Origin: Microbacterium sp. LWO12-1.2
GTDB taxonomy: Bacteria; Actinomycetota; Actinomycetes; Actinomycetales; Microbacteriaceae
Assembly (NCBI RefSeq): GCF_040675875.1
Contig: NZ_JBEGII010000001.1
Span: 2,170,001 to 2,234,000, forward strand
Direction of reading: 5' to 3'
Length of the DNA: 64,000 bases
The position numbers were made by a program, and so were the translations under genes. Below the pieces are notes generated by a model that worked only from the letters and a program-made list of their open reading frames with translations, was not told the DNA's origin and ran no database searches. Below are positions 34,719 to 43,532 of this stretch, one piece after another (positions within the stretch are counted from its first letter, which is position 1; each line of letters starts with the position of its first letter).

Positions 34719-37517
34719 ATGGCACGTCCGAAGAAGCGCTTCCAGCAGCTGCTCGAGGAGATCGACCGCACCCCGTGGGGTCCTGCGGAGCAGGCCCTCG
34801 TCAGCGAGGCCGTCGCCCTGGCGCAGGAGATCGGCGACGAGCGTCTCGAGTACGAGGCACGCATGCGGCAGACCGCGTCGGCGAACATGAACGGCGCGAC
34901 CGACGTCATGCTGAACTCGTTCGCATGGTGTCTCGCACATCACGACGCCGACCCGCAGCGCTTCCCGAGCGACCTCGACTACGGCGGCGCCGACCTGATG
35001 TGGCAGTTCAAGTGGATGGCCTCATCGCTGCGCTCCTCCCCCGCGTTCTCGCAGGAGCAGATCGTCGCGGTGCTCGACGACATGGAAACCCACTACCGCA
35101 CCGCCGGTCTCGGCCTCAGCGGTGTGCTGACGGCCCGATTCGAGGACGCCTGGGATGCCGGACGGATCGCGGATGCCGAGGCGCTGCGCGTACAGCTCGA
35201 GGCCACTCCCCGCGACGAGCACAGCCACTGCGACGCGTGCGGCCGCAGCCAGTTCGCGGGCTTCTTCGCCGAGACGGACCGGGATGCCGACGCCATCCGC
35301 CTGGTCGAGGAGATGATCGAGGGCGGCTTCTCCTGCGGTGAGGAACCGGAGCACGCCCTGTCGCGCGTGCTGATCCCCTATCTCCGCGCCGGCCGCGGCG
35401 AAGAGGCGAAGACCGCGCACCTGCGCAGCTACCGCCTCGCCAAGGACAATCCGGACAACCTGCGCATCGTCGCCAACAACATCGTGTTCGCGGCGCTGAC
35501 CGGCAACGAGGCGCGTGCGCTGGCGCTGGTCGAGCGGCACATCTCCTGGCTCGCGCATGACGGGCTCAACGTCGACGCGCACTTCGCCGCGCTGGCGGCC
35601 TTCGCGTTCGCCCTCGACCGCGTCACGGCGGCGGGCCACGGCGACACCCCGGTGCGCGGAGCGGACGCACCCGCCCTCGAGCCGTTCTTCGGCGCGCACG
35701 ACGGCGCCTGGACGGCGCAGGAACTCGCGGCGACGGCCTGGGCCACCGCCGAGCGCATCGGTGCGCAATTCGACCAGCGCGACGGCACCGACGGCCACGC
35801 ACAGGCCCTCGGGCGCATGCGGGCGCTGGCCTCCGAGCAGTACGACGTGCCGATCCGCTCCGACGCCTTCGTGGCGGCACCCGCGGCGGCGACCCCGGTC
35901 GACGCCGACGGCTGGTTCGACAGAGCGATGGAACTCGCACAGTACGGCGCCGAGCACGAGACGCTCGAAGCCCTGCCCCGCGCGAGCGGCGTCGCGGACC
36001 CGTACAAGCGGGCGCAGCTGCTGTCGATGCGCATCGGCATCCTGGTCGCGCTCGACCGCGCCGCGGAGGCGGCTGAGCTGCTTCCCGAGCGCGTGGCCGC
36101 GTTGCGTGAGGCCGGCAAGGACACGCAGGCTGCCCTCGAGGAGCGTCTGGGCCTCGCCACCTTCGGCCTCAACACCCCGGAGACCACGGCGGACCTCGAG
36201 GATGCCCTCGCCGACGCCGCGTCGCTGCCCGCCTGGTCGCGCGGCGACCTCGCGATCAGCCGTGCGTCGCTGCATCTGCAGTCCGATGAGGCGGATGCCG
36301 CGCTGGACATGGCGGAGCACGCAGCACGCGCCTTCGCGGAGGCCGAGGACACACGCCTGTCGAACACGACCACGCTCGTCGCGATCCACGCCGTGTTGAG
36401 CAAGGGCGACATCGAATCGGCCGCATCCCTGCTCGATCGCTTCCTGGCGCAGGACGATCTCAGCATCGGCCACCGCGCCCAGGCCCTGCAGACGCGCGCC
36501 CGCGTGCGCGGCGGCTCCGATGCCTATGTGGACGGCGCGACGGATGCCGATGAGGCATGCCGTCTGCTCGCCGGCCTCGGCGCCACCCAGGCCCTCGCCG
36601 CAGCCCACCTGCTCGCCGGCGCACTCTGGGAGGACGCCGGTCAGCCGGAGAAGTCCCTCGCGCGGTATCGGGTGACCTCACGACTGGTCGCGCAGGAGGG
36701 CGGCGACATCGCCGGAGCCAACTTCCGTCTGGCGCGCGCCATGCTCGCCGTGGGCGACGCCGAAGAGGCCGCGGAGCTGTTCGGCACGGTGCTCGAGCAG
36801 GAGGAGCAGGCCGAGGTGCCCGCCGCGTCCCGCGCCATGACGGCGTCGATGCTGGCACGCGCCCTGACCGGTGCGGGCGAGTACGGCCAGGCCGTCGGCG
36901 CATTCGGCTACGCGGCGACGCTCTACGGCGAGGCCGAGGAGCACGCCGACCAGGCGATCTCGATGACCGAGCAGGCCAAGATCCTCGCCCGGTTCGACGA
37001 GAACGACGACGCCCTCGCGCTGCTGGAGTCGGCGGCCGAGATCGTGCGCCGTGCGCCCGACGCCGTCGGCGCGCACGTCGAGGTGCTGCACAACCTCGGC
37101 CAGGTGTACGGCGGACGACAGGACGAGCGCGCGTTCGCCCTGTTCGACGAGGTCACCGCGCTCGCGCAGCAGCATGAGGCGCAGTGGCTGCTCGCCGACG
37201 TCACCGACTCCCGGGGTCGGGCGCTCGCCGAGATCGGCCGCATCGACGAAGCGGTCGCCGCCGCACTGACCGCTGCCGACGCGTTCGCAGAGATCGGCGA
37301 CAGCGGAGCAGCCGGCGGGTCGGAGCTGTTCGCCGCCCGTCTGCTCGCCGGCAACGAGCGTGCGGGTGACGCGGTGGCCGTGTACCGCAGCGCGCTCGAG
37401 CACGGTGCCGAGCACCCTCCCCTGCGCCAGGTCGCGGGGCTGGAGCTCGGCGACACGCTCGAGGCGCTCGGTCGTCACGGCGAGGCCGCGGAGGTGCGCG
37501 CGCTCATCGAGAGCTGA
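34719..37517 (+). CDS. Large tetratricopeptide-repeat protein paired with HSP90
   Basis: I chose the ATG at 34719 (MARPKKRFQQLLEEIDRTPWG) because it falls after the HSP90 stop with a GAAGGGA ribosome-binding site. The 932-residue protein is almost entirely helical and Ala/Glu-rich, with many degenerate 34-residue repeats (for example FDRAMELAQYGAEHETLEALPRASG, ALALLESAAEIVRRAPDAVGAHVEVLHNLGQVYGGRQ, ALTAADAFAEIGDSGAAGG). A Cys/His cluster (HSHCDACG, about residue 167) could bind a metal. It has no enzymatic motif or signal peptide. A role as co-chaperone or client adaptor for the adjacent HSP90 is inferred only from gene order and the known TPR-HSP90 link in eukaryotes. Confidence 0.8.
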   Translation: MARPKKRFQQLLEEIDRTPWGPAEQALVSEAVALAQEIGDERLEYEARMRQTASANMNGATDVMLNSFAWCLAHHDADPQRFPSDLDYGGADLMWQFKWMASSLRSSPAFSQEQIVAVLDDMETHYRTAGLGLSGVLTARFEDAWDAGRIADAEALRVQLEATPRDEHSHCDACGRSQFAGFFAETDRDADAIRLVEEMIEGGFSCGEEPEHALSRVLIPYLRAGRGEEAKTAHLRSYRLAKDNPDNLRIVANNIVFAALTGNEARALALVERHISWLAHDGLNVDAHFAALAAFAFALDRVTAAGHGDTPVRGADAPALEPFFGAHDGAWTAQELAATAWATAERIGAQFDQRDGTDGHAQALGRMRALASEQYDVPIRSDAFVAAPAAATPVDADGWFDRAMELAQYGAEHETLEALPRASGVADPYKRAQLLSMRIGILVALDRAAEAAELLPERVAALREAGKDTQAALEERLGLATFGLNTPETTADLEDALADAASLPAWSRGDLAISRASLHLQSDEADAALDMAEHAARAFAEAEDTRLSNTTTLVAIHAVLSKGDIESAASLLDRFLAQDDLSIGHRAQALQTRARVRGGSDAYVDGATDADEACRLLAGLGATQALAAAHLLAGALWEDAGQPEKSLARYRVTSRLVAQEGGDIAGANFRLARAMLAVGDAEEAAELFGTVLEQEEQAEVPAASRAMTASMLARALTGAGEYGQAVGAFGYAATLYGEAEEHADQAISMTEQAKILARFDENDDALALLESAAEIVRRAPDAVGAHVEVLHNLGQVYGGRQDERAFALFDEVTALAQQHEAQWLLADVTDSRGRALAEIGRIDEAVAAALTAADAFAEIGDSGAAGGSELFAARLLAGNERAGDAVAVYRSALEHGAEHPPLRQVAGLELGDTLEALGRHGEAAEVRALIES

Positions 37518-37553
37518 GCGCGCGCCGGCAGCGGGCTCAGAACAGCGGCGGGC

Positions 37554-39278
37554 TCAGAACAGCTGGCGCCAGTTCGCTCGGGCGAGATCGAGCAGCTCGT
37601 CGCCGCGACCCGACATGACCGTGCGGATGGCGTAGAGCGCGAAGCCCTTCACCTGCGCGGCCTCGATCGCCGGCGGCATCGACAGCTCCTGCCGCTCGGT
37701 GACGACGTCGAGCAGGGCGGGGCCGTCATGGGCGAGGACTTCGCGGACGGCATCCGGCAGGTCCTCGCTGCGTTCGACGCGCCGCGCGAAGATGCCCATG
37801 GCCTCGGCGATCGCGGCGAAGCTCGGGTTCTTCAGGTCGGTGCCGTACGTCACGAAACCGGCGGCCTTCATCTCCAGCTCGACGAAGTTCAAAGAGGAGT
37901 TGTTCACCACGATCGTCTTGACCGGCAGATCGTTCTGCGTCAGGGTGATGAGCTCGCCGAGCATCATCGCGAGCCCTCCGTCGCCGGCCAGAGCGACCAC
38001 CTGGCGGTCCGGATGCGCGACCTGCGCCCCGATGCCGTGCAGCAGTGCGTTCGCCATCGAGCCGTGGTTGAACGAGCCGACCAGGCGCCGGTGCTCGCTC
38101 ATCTTCAGGTACCGTGCCGCCCAGACGGTGGGCGAGCCGACATCGGCCGTGAAGATCGCGTCATCCGCCGCCTGCTCGTTGAGCAGCCGCGCGAGGTACT
38201 GCGGGTGGATCGGGCGCCCGGCCTTGGTCGGCACCGCGAGGTCGTCGAGCTTCGCCCTGGTCTTGCGGTAGTGGGCGGTGGAGTCGTCGAGGTGCGAACG
38301 GTCCTGCCTCTCGGCCAGACGCGGCAGCAGTGCCTCTGCGGTGGCGCGGACGTCGCCGACCAACCCCAGATCCAGTGGATGCCGCTTGCCGAGCTGAGAG
38401 CCACGGATGTCGACCTGGATCGTCGTGGCGTGCTCGGGGTAGAACTGCTCGTAGGGGAAGTCGCTGCCCAGCACGAGCAGCGCGTCCGCGGCCTCCATCG
38501 CGCGGTATCCCGAGGCGAAGCCGAGCAGCCCCGTCATCCCCACGTCGAAGGGGTTGTCGTACTCGATGAACTCCTTGCCGCGGAGTGCATGCACGATCGG
38601 TGCGCCCAGTCGGTCGGCCAACGCGATGACCTCGTCATGCGCTCCTTCGACTCCGGCGCCCGCGAGGATCGTGACCTTCTTGGCCGCGTTCAGCAGCGTC
38701 GCCGCCTGCTCGAGCTCGGGGCCGCTCGGCACGATCACCGGACGGGCGCGCTCGATCACCACGGCGCGGTCGTCGGCGATCTCGGCCAGTGCCACGTCGC
38801 CGGGGATCACGAGCACAGCGACGCCGCGCTGCTCGATCGCGGCGCGCATTGCGATCTCCAGCAGCCTCGGCATCTGCTTCGGGTCTGCGACGTACTCCAC
38901 GTAGACGCTGCACTCGCGGAACAGCTCCTGCGGGTGCGTCTCCTGGAAGTATCCGGTGCCGATCTCCGTGGTCGGGATGTGCGCGGCGATCGCGAGCACC
39001 GGCACGCGTGAGCGGTTCGCGTCGTAGAGGCCGTTGATCAGATGCAGGTTGCCCGGTCCGCAGGAGCCTGCGACGACCGCGAGCTCGCCGGTGGTGGCGG
39101 CATCCGCTGCGGCAGCGAAGGCCGCGGCCTCCTCGTGCCGCACATGGACCCAGCGGATCGTGCCGTCCTTGCGGAGGGCATCCGTGAATCCGTTGAGCGA
39201 ATCACCGGGAAGGCCGTAGACACGGTCGATCCCGTTGGCGTGCAGAGTCTTGACGATGTTCTCAGCGACATTGGCCAT
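37554..39278 (-). CDS. poxB: Pyruvate dehydrogenase (quinone) / pyruvate oxidase
   Basis: The 574-residue length matches E. coli PoxB (572). Thiamin-diphosphate enzyme landmarks are present: ENIVKTLHANGIDRVYGLPGDSLNGFTDAL, the catalytic glutamate region HVRHEEAAAFAAAADA, and the ThDP/Mg motif GDGGLAMMLGELITLTQNDLPVKTIVVNNSSL. A C-terminal segment that would bind membrane follows (ALYAIRTVMSGRGDELLDLARANWRQLF). It converts pyruvate to acetate and CO2, passing electrons through FAD to quinone. It stands alone, convergent with the TPR gene. Confidence 0.93.
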   Translation of the reverse strand: MANVAENIVKTLHANGIDRVYGLPGDSLNGFTDALRKDGTIRWVHVRHEEAAAFAAAADAATTGELAVVAGSCGPGNLHLINGLYDANRSRVPVLAIAAHIPTTEIGTGYFQETHPQELFRECSVYVEYVADPKQMPRLLEIAMRAAIEQRGVAVLVIPGDVALAEIADDRAVVIERARPVIVPSGPELEQAATLLNAAKKVTILAGAGVEGAHDEVIALADRLGAPIVHALRGKEFIEYDNPFDVGMTGLLGFASGYRAMEAADALLVLGSDFPYEQFYPEHATTIQVDIRGSQLGKRHPLDLGLVGDVRATAEALLPRLAERQDRSHLDDSTAHYRKTRAKLDDLAVPTKAGRPIHPQYLARLLNEQAADDAIFTADVGSPTVWAARYLKMSEHRRLVGSFNHGSMANALLHGIGAQVAHPDRQVVALAGDGGLAMMLGELITLTQNDLPVKTIVVNNSSLNFVELEMKAAGFVTYGTDLKNPSFAAIAEAMGIFARRVERSEDLPDAVREVLAHDGPALLDVVTERQELSMPPAIEAAQVKGFALYAIRTVMSGRGDELLDLARANWRQLF

Positions 39279-39332
39279 GCTTCGACCCTACGCCCGGCCG
39301 GGTCGCAGGGCTCCGCGGCGACCCATGCTCGG

Positions 39333-39392
39333 GTGAGGGGTCACGACACGCCCTGGGCTGCAGCGGGCGCACGGCGTGTTCTGACCCCTCAC
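39333..39392. repeat. Intergenic palindrome, family A copy 1
   Basis: GTGAGGGGTCACGACACGCC (39333-39352) is complementary, with one mismatch, to 39373-39392; the loop is 20 bases. Its right arm ends two bases from the stop codon of the AbiEi/DUF559-type gene. Two further copies lie beyond the other end of that gene. Confidence 0.85.
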
Positions 39393-39393
39393 G

Positions 39394-40281
39394 TCACGCG
39401 GCGGCGATCAGACGGCGGATGCGACGCACCAGCGCGACCGGATCGTCGAAGTCGCGCCTCGTCACGGTGGTGTAGCGGTAGCCGAGGGACTCCAGCTCAG
39501 CCCGCCGGATCTGATCGCGGCTCCACTGGTCGGGGTCCCGGTGGTGGTCGCCGTCGTACTCGATGATCAGTCCGAGGTCGCGGTAGAGCATGTCGACACG
39601 GGCGACGAACCGGGGCCCATTCCAGATCTCGACATTGCACTCCGGAGCAGGCAGTCCGGCATCGATGAGGATCAGGCGCAGCATCGACTCCCGTGGCGAT
39701 TCGGCGCGCTCGTCGGCGAGCTCCAGCGACCGCTCTCGCGCGCGCGAACCACGTCCGCCTCTGAACCGCTCGTGCAAGTCCGTGAGCTCGGCGAGAGATA
39801 CCAGCGGTCGCCGCCGGCTGATGAGCGCATCCGTCAGCGCGAGCAGGCGCGGCGGGGTCACGGCGCGTGAGACGTCGATCCACGTACGAGCCGGCGATAG
39901 CACGGCCACGCCATTCACGAACCGGATGTCGCCGTCGTCGATCGCGAGACGGTGGCCGACCATACCGGCACGTCGCACCCTTGTCTCATGCTGCGGGACA
40001 CCGATGCGTGGTGCCGCCCAGGCATCCGCTTCGATGACACCCGGCAGCGGAAGCCTCCACACGGCAGCGGCCGTGGTGCCGCAGATGAAGGCATGAGCAG
40101 GTACCGCGTCGAACAGCAGCCGTACTCGCTCCGCATCTGTCAGAGCTTCGCGGGACCGCGTCCCGTGGAAGGGACTGCTCAGATCCTTCGCGCGCAGGCG
40201 CTGGGGGGCGACGCCGTGCACGAACGCCTCCGAGACCGTGAAGGCGACAGGGAGTTGGGAGGGAAGCGGGGCTGGACGCAT
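39394..40281 (-). CDS. AbiEi-like / DUF559-type endonuclease-fold protein
   Basis: I chose the ATG at 40281 (MRPAPLPSQLPVAFTVSEAFVHGVAPQRLRAKDLSSPFHG). The 295-residue protein has an N-terminal winged-helix AbiEi-like domain and a C-terminal Vsr/DUF559 nuclease-like domain. The latter is visible as ESMLRLILIDAGLPAPECNVEI, ARVDMLYRDLGLIIEYDGDHHRDPDQWSRDQIRRAELESLGYRYTTVTRRDF. The D, E-Y-D-G-D-x-H and following basic residues fit a PD-(D/E)xK-type active site. It is annotated in relatives as a type IV toxin-antitoxin antitoxin, but no AbiEii toxin is adjacent. Three copies of one palindrome flank it. Confidence 0.82.
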   Translation of the reverse strand: MRPAPLPSQLPVAFTVSEAFVHGVAPQRLRAKDLSSPFHGTRSREALTDAERVRLLFDAVPAHAFICGTTAAAVWRLPLPGVIEADAWAAPRIGVPQHETRVRRAGMVGHRLAIDDGDIRFVNGVAVLSPARTWIDVSRAVTPPRLLALTDALISRRRPLVSLAELTDLHERFRGGRGSRARERSLELADERAESPRESMLRLILIDAGLPAPECNVEIWNGPRFVARVDMLYRDLGLIIEYDGDHHRDPDQWSRDQIRRAELESLGYRYTTVTRRDFDDPVALVRRIRRLIAAA

Positions 40282-40371
40282 CCGCCGATCGTGGCCGCAC
40301 CCGCATCCGCTGCCTGACCCGTTCCCCAGCACCCGTGCATAACTCGCCGTGACGCCCGCCTGGGCAGACCA

Positions 40372-40433
40372 GGTGAGGGGTCAAGACACGCCGCAGCCGG
40401 GCTCGTGCGTGCGGCGTGTCTTGACTCCTCACC
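40372..40433. repeat. Intergenic palindrome, family A copy 2
   Basis: The arms are 23 bases (40372-40394 and 40411-40433) with one mismatch and a 16-base loop; the shared core is GTGAGGGGTCAAGACACGCC. It lies 90 bases upstream of the AbiEi/DUF559 start, in a 360-base gap that holds this copy, copy 3 and the gabD-side terminator and no credible gene. Confidence 0.85.
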
Positions 40434-40476
40434 TCAACCCGGTCACGGGGCGCGAAGGCGCGCGCCCCGGCACGTC

Positions 40477-40536
40477 GTGAGGGGTCAGGACACGCCGCAG
40501 GTCCGCGTCCGCAGAGGGCGTGTCTTGACCCCTCAC
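40477..40536. repeat. Intergenic palindrome, family A copy 3
   Basis: GTGAGGGGTCAGGACACGCC (40477-40496) and its complement (40517-40536, one mismatch) enclose a 20-base loop. It is in direct tandem with copy 2, 43 bases apart, separated by a GC-rich CGCGCGCCCC stretch. Confidence 0.85.
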
Positions 40537-40565
40537 CGAGGCGAAGGCCCGACCGGGTACGCGAA

Positions 40566-40596
40566 AGCGCCGCCTCCCCGGTCGGGAGGCGGCGCT
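40566..40596 (-). terminator. Terminator of the putrescine/GABA operon
   Basis: AGCGCCGCCTCCC (40566-40578) pairs perfectly with 40584-40596 around a five-base loop, 45 bases beyond the last aldehyde dehydrogenase stop. Confidence 0.8.
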
Positions 40597-40641
40597 GGTG
40601 CCCCTCGATGCGCGGGTGAGCGCGTGAAGGGGCGCGAAGGC

Positions 40642-42006
40642 TCAGCCGATGCGGATGAGCTTGCGGTTCACGAACTCGTCGGCGGCCAGGTGGCCGAGCT
40701 CGCGCGAGGTGCCGCTGCGCTTCACGCCGCCGAAGGGCAGCTCCGGGCTGTCGGCCAGCACGAGGTTGACGTAGACCATGCCCGCCTCGATCTTGTCGGC
40801 CACGCGCTCGGCCTGCTCGGCATCCGTCGTGAAGACGTAGGAGCCGAGGCCGAACGACGTGTCGTTCGCGAGGGCGACGGCCGCATCCTCATCCGCGACG
40901 CGGTACACGACGGCTGCGGGGCCGAAGAGCTCCTCGTGGTAGACGTTCATCTCGGGCGTGACGTCGGCGAGCACGGTGGGTGCGAAGAACGCACCGTCAC
41001 GGGTGCCGCCGGTGAGCAGCGTCGCGCCCTGATCGACGGCCTGGTCGATCTGCTTCTGCAGGTTCTCGGCCGCGGTCTCCGAGGCCACCGGTCCGAGCAC
41101 GGTGTCGTCGAGGGTGGGGTCGGTCGCCTGCACGGATGCCATCGCCGCCGTGAACTTCTCGACGAAGGAGTCGTAGAGACCGTCGACGATGATGAACCGC
41201 TTGGCGCCGTTGCAGGCCTGGCCGTTGTTATCCAGACGTGCGTCGACACCGGCCTGGACCGTGGCGTCGAGATCGTCCGTGGAGAGCACGATGAACGGGT
41301 CGGAGCCGCCGAGCTCGAGCGCGACCTTCTTGAGGTGACGACCGGCGATCTCGGCGACCGCCGCTCCCGCACGCTCGGAACCGGTGAGCGAGACGCCCTG
41401 CACGCGGGGGTCGGCGATCATCGTGGCGATCTGCTCGTTGGTCGCCAGCACGTTCTGGTAGGCGCCCTTCGGGAATCCGGCATCGTGGTAGATCGCTTCG
41501 AGGGCAGTCGACGACTCGGGGCACTGCGGGGCCGGCTTCAGCAGGATCGTGTTACCGACGATGAGGTTCGGGGCTGCGAAACGCACGATCTGGTAGGCCG
41601 GGAAGTTCCACGGCATGATGCCGACGAGCGGGCCCAGCGACGAACGGCGGATGATCGCCGTGCCGTCTCCGAGGATCGCGATCGGCTGGTCGGCCATGAT
41701 GGCCTCCGCCTGGTCGGCGTAGTACTCGGCGATGTCGGCGGCGAAGTCAACCTCCCCCAGGGCCGCCTCGCGCGGCTTGCCCATCTCACGCACGAATACG
41801 TCGGCGAGAGCCTCACGGCGCTCGCGGTGCAGCTCGGCGGCGCGACGCAGGAGCGCAGCACGCTCAGCCACGGTCGACGAGCGGGACCACTCGCGGTGCG
41901 CCTCGTCGGCGGCCGCGACGGCCTCCTCGATCTGCGCATCCGTGAAGGTGTCGAAGGACGCCAGCGTCTCTCCGGTGGCGGGGTTGATGACGGCGTAGTC
42001 GGTCAT
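40642..42006 (-). CDS. NAD(P)-dependent succinate-semialdehyde / aminobutyraldehyde dehydrogenase
   Basis: The 454-residue aldehyde dehydrogenase has the catalytic Cys in NNGQACNGAKRF, the general base Glu in VALELGGSDPF and the cofactor-binding GVSLTGSERAG. It belongs to the shorter Sad/GabD2-like branch (start INPATGETLASFDTFTDAQIEEAV). With a second aldehyde dehydrogenase 23 bases upstream, one enzyme probably oxidises 4-aminobutanal from putrescine to GABA, and the other succinate semialdehyde to succinate. Which does which cannot be decided from sequence. It is the last gene of the cluster. Confidence 0.88.
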   Translation of the reverse strand: MTDYAVINPATGETLASFDTFTDAQIEEAVAAADEAHREWSRSSTVAERAALLRRAAELHRERREALADVFVREMGKPREAALGEVDFAADIAEYYADQAEAIMADQPIAILGDGTAIIRRSSLGPLVGIMPWNFPAYQIVRFAAPNLIVGNTILLKPAPQCPESSTALEAIYHDAGFPKGAYQNVLATNEQIATMIADPRVQGVSLTGSERAGAAVAEIAGRHLKKVALELGGSDPFIVLSTDDLDATVQAGVDARLDNNGQACNGAKRFIIVDGLYDSFVEKFTAAMASVQATDPTLDDTVLGPVASETAAENLQKQIDQAVDQGATLLTGGTRDGAFFAPTVLADVTPEMNVYHEELFGPAAVVYRVADEDAAVALANDTSFGLGSYVFTTDAEQAERVADKIEAGMVYVNLVLADSPELPFGGVKRSGTSRELGHLAADEFVNRKLIRIG

Positions 42007-42029
42007 GTCTCGTCCTCTCTGCAGGCCGG

Positions 42030-43505
42030 TCAGGAGACCGGGATCAGCGTGTACTTGGTGGACAGGTACTCGTGGATGCCTTCGAAGCCGCCCTCGCGGC
42101 CGACGCCGGACTGCTTGACGCCGCCGAAGGGAGCGGCCGCGTTCGACACCACGCCCACGTTGAGACCCATCATGCCGGTCTCGAGCGCGTCGATCATGCG
42201 CTGGCCGCGCTGCAGGCTCTCCGTGAACACGTACGACACCAGGCCGTACTCGGTGTCGTTGGCCAGGCGCACGGCCTCTTCCTCGGTCTCGAAGGTCGCG
42301 ATCGCGAGCACCGGTCCGAAGATCTCCTCACGCAGGATCGCGCTGCCGGCGACCACGTCGGTGAGCACGGTCGGCTCGTAGAAGCTGCCGACGCCGTCGA
42401 GCGCCTTTCCTCCGGCGAGCAGCGTGGCGCCCCGGCCCACGGCCTCGTCGACGAGCTCCCCGGCCTTGGCCACGGCGTCGTCGTCGATCAGCGGTCCGAT
42501 CGCCACACCATCCTCGGTGCCGCGACCGATCTTCATGGCGTCGACGCGCTCGGTGATGCGCTTGGCGAACTCGCCCGCGATGTCCTTGTGCACGATGAAG
42601 CGGTTGGCCGCCGTGCACGCCTGCCCGATGTTGCGGAACTTCGCGGCCAGCGCCCCCTCCACTGCCTTGTCGAGATCGGCGTCGTCGAACACCACGAACG
42701 GCGCGTTGCCGCCGAGCTCCATCGACACGCGCAGCACGCCCTCGGCGGCCTGCGCGATGAGCTTGCGGCCCACCTCGGTCGAGCCGGTGAAGGAGAGCTT
42801 GCGCAGACGCGGGTCGGCGATGATCGGAGCCGACAGCGCGCTCGATCGCGAGGTCTGCACGACGTTCACGACGCCGGCCGGAAGACCCGCCTCCTCCAGC
42901 AGCGACACGAAGAACATGGTCGTGAGCGGCGTGAGGGCCGGGGGCTTGATCACCACGGTGCATCCGGCTGCCAGAGCGGGCGCGATCTTGCGCGTGGCCA
43001 TCGCGAACGGGAAGTTCCACGGGGTGACGAAGAACGACGGTCCGACCGGACGCTGCGACACGACCATGTGGCCAGTGCCTTCAGGGTTGAGCCCGTAGCG
43101 GCCGTTGATGCGCACGGCCTCCTCGCTGAACCAGCGGAGGAACTCGCCGCCGTAGCCGACCTCGCCGCGCGCCTCGGCGAGCGGCTTGCCCATCTCCAGC
43201 GTCATCAGCAGCGCCAGATCCTCCTTGCGCGCCTGCACCAGGTCGAACGCACGGCGCAGGATGTCGCTGCGCGTGCGCGGCGCCGTGGCCGCCCACGCGT
43301 CCTGTGCGGCCACCGCGGCATCGAGCGCACGGATGCCGTCGCCCGGTGTCGCGTCGGCGATCGTGCGGATGACCTCACCGGTCGCCGGATCCTTCACATC
43401 GAAGGTGCCGCCGGTCTCGCCATCCGTCCACTCTCCGCCGATGAAGAGGCCGGTGGGGATGCTGTCGAGCAGCGCCTGCTCGGCCGGTGCGATCTGAGTG
43501 CTCAT
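42030..43505 (-). CDS. gabD: Succinate-semialdehyde dehydrogenase
   Basis: The 491-residue protein matches GabD length and sequence style (SIPTGLFIGGEWTDGETGGTFDVKDPATGEVIRTIADAT). The catalytic Cys is in FRNIGQACTAANRFIVHKDI, the Glu in SMELGGNAPFVVFDDADLDKAVEGALAAKFRN, and the nucleotide site is in LSFTGSTEVGRKLI. It completes GABA degradation by forming succinate. It follows the APC permease after 27 bases in a minus-strand cluster. Confidence 0.9.
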   Translation of the reverse strand: MSTQIAPAEQALLDSIPTGLFIGGEWTDGETGGTFDVKDPATGEVIRTIADATPGDGIRALDAAVAAQDAWAATAPRTRSDILRRAFDLVQARKEDLALLMTLEMGKPLAEARGEVGYGGEFLRWFSEEAVRINGRYGLNPEGTGHMVVSQRPVGPSFFVTPWNFPFAMATRKIAPALAAGCTVVIKPPALTPLTTMFFVSLLEEAGLPAGVVNVVQTSRSSALSAPIIADPRLRKLSFTGSTEVGRKLIAQAAEGVLRVSMELGGNAPFVVFDDADLDKAVEGALAAKFRNIGQACTAANRFIVHKDIAGEFAKRITERVDAMKIGRGTEDGVAIGPLIDDDAVAKAGELVDEAVGRGATLLAGGKALDGVGSFYEPTVLTDVVAGSAILREEIFGPVLAIATFETEEEAVRLANDTEYGLVSYVFTESLQRGQRMIDALETGMMGLNVGVVSNAAAPFGGVKQSGVGREGGFEGIHEYLSTKYTLIPVS

Positions 43506-43532
43506 GGATTCTCTTTCTGTGGGGAGTGTGGG

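Noticed and set aside
39394..40281. Type IV toxin-antitoxin (AbiE) system
   Set aside because: Only the AbiEi-like N-terminal domain is present; there is no AbiEii nucleotidyltransferase gene beside it.
40372..40536. Possible CRISPR array in the two tandem palindromes
   Set aside because: Only two units here, each a long hairpin with unequal loops; no short direct repeats with uniform spacers and no cas genes.
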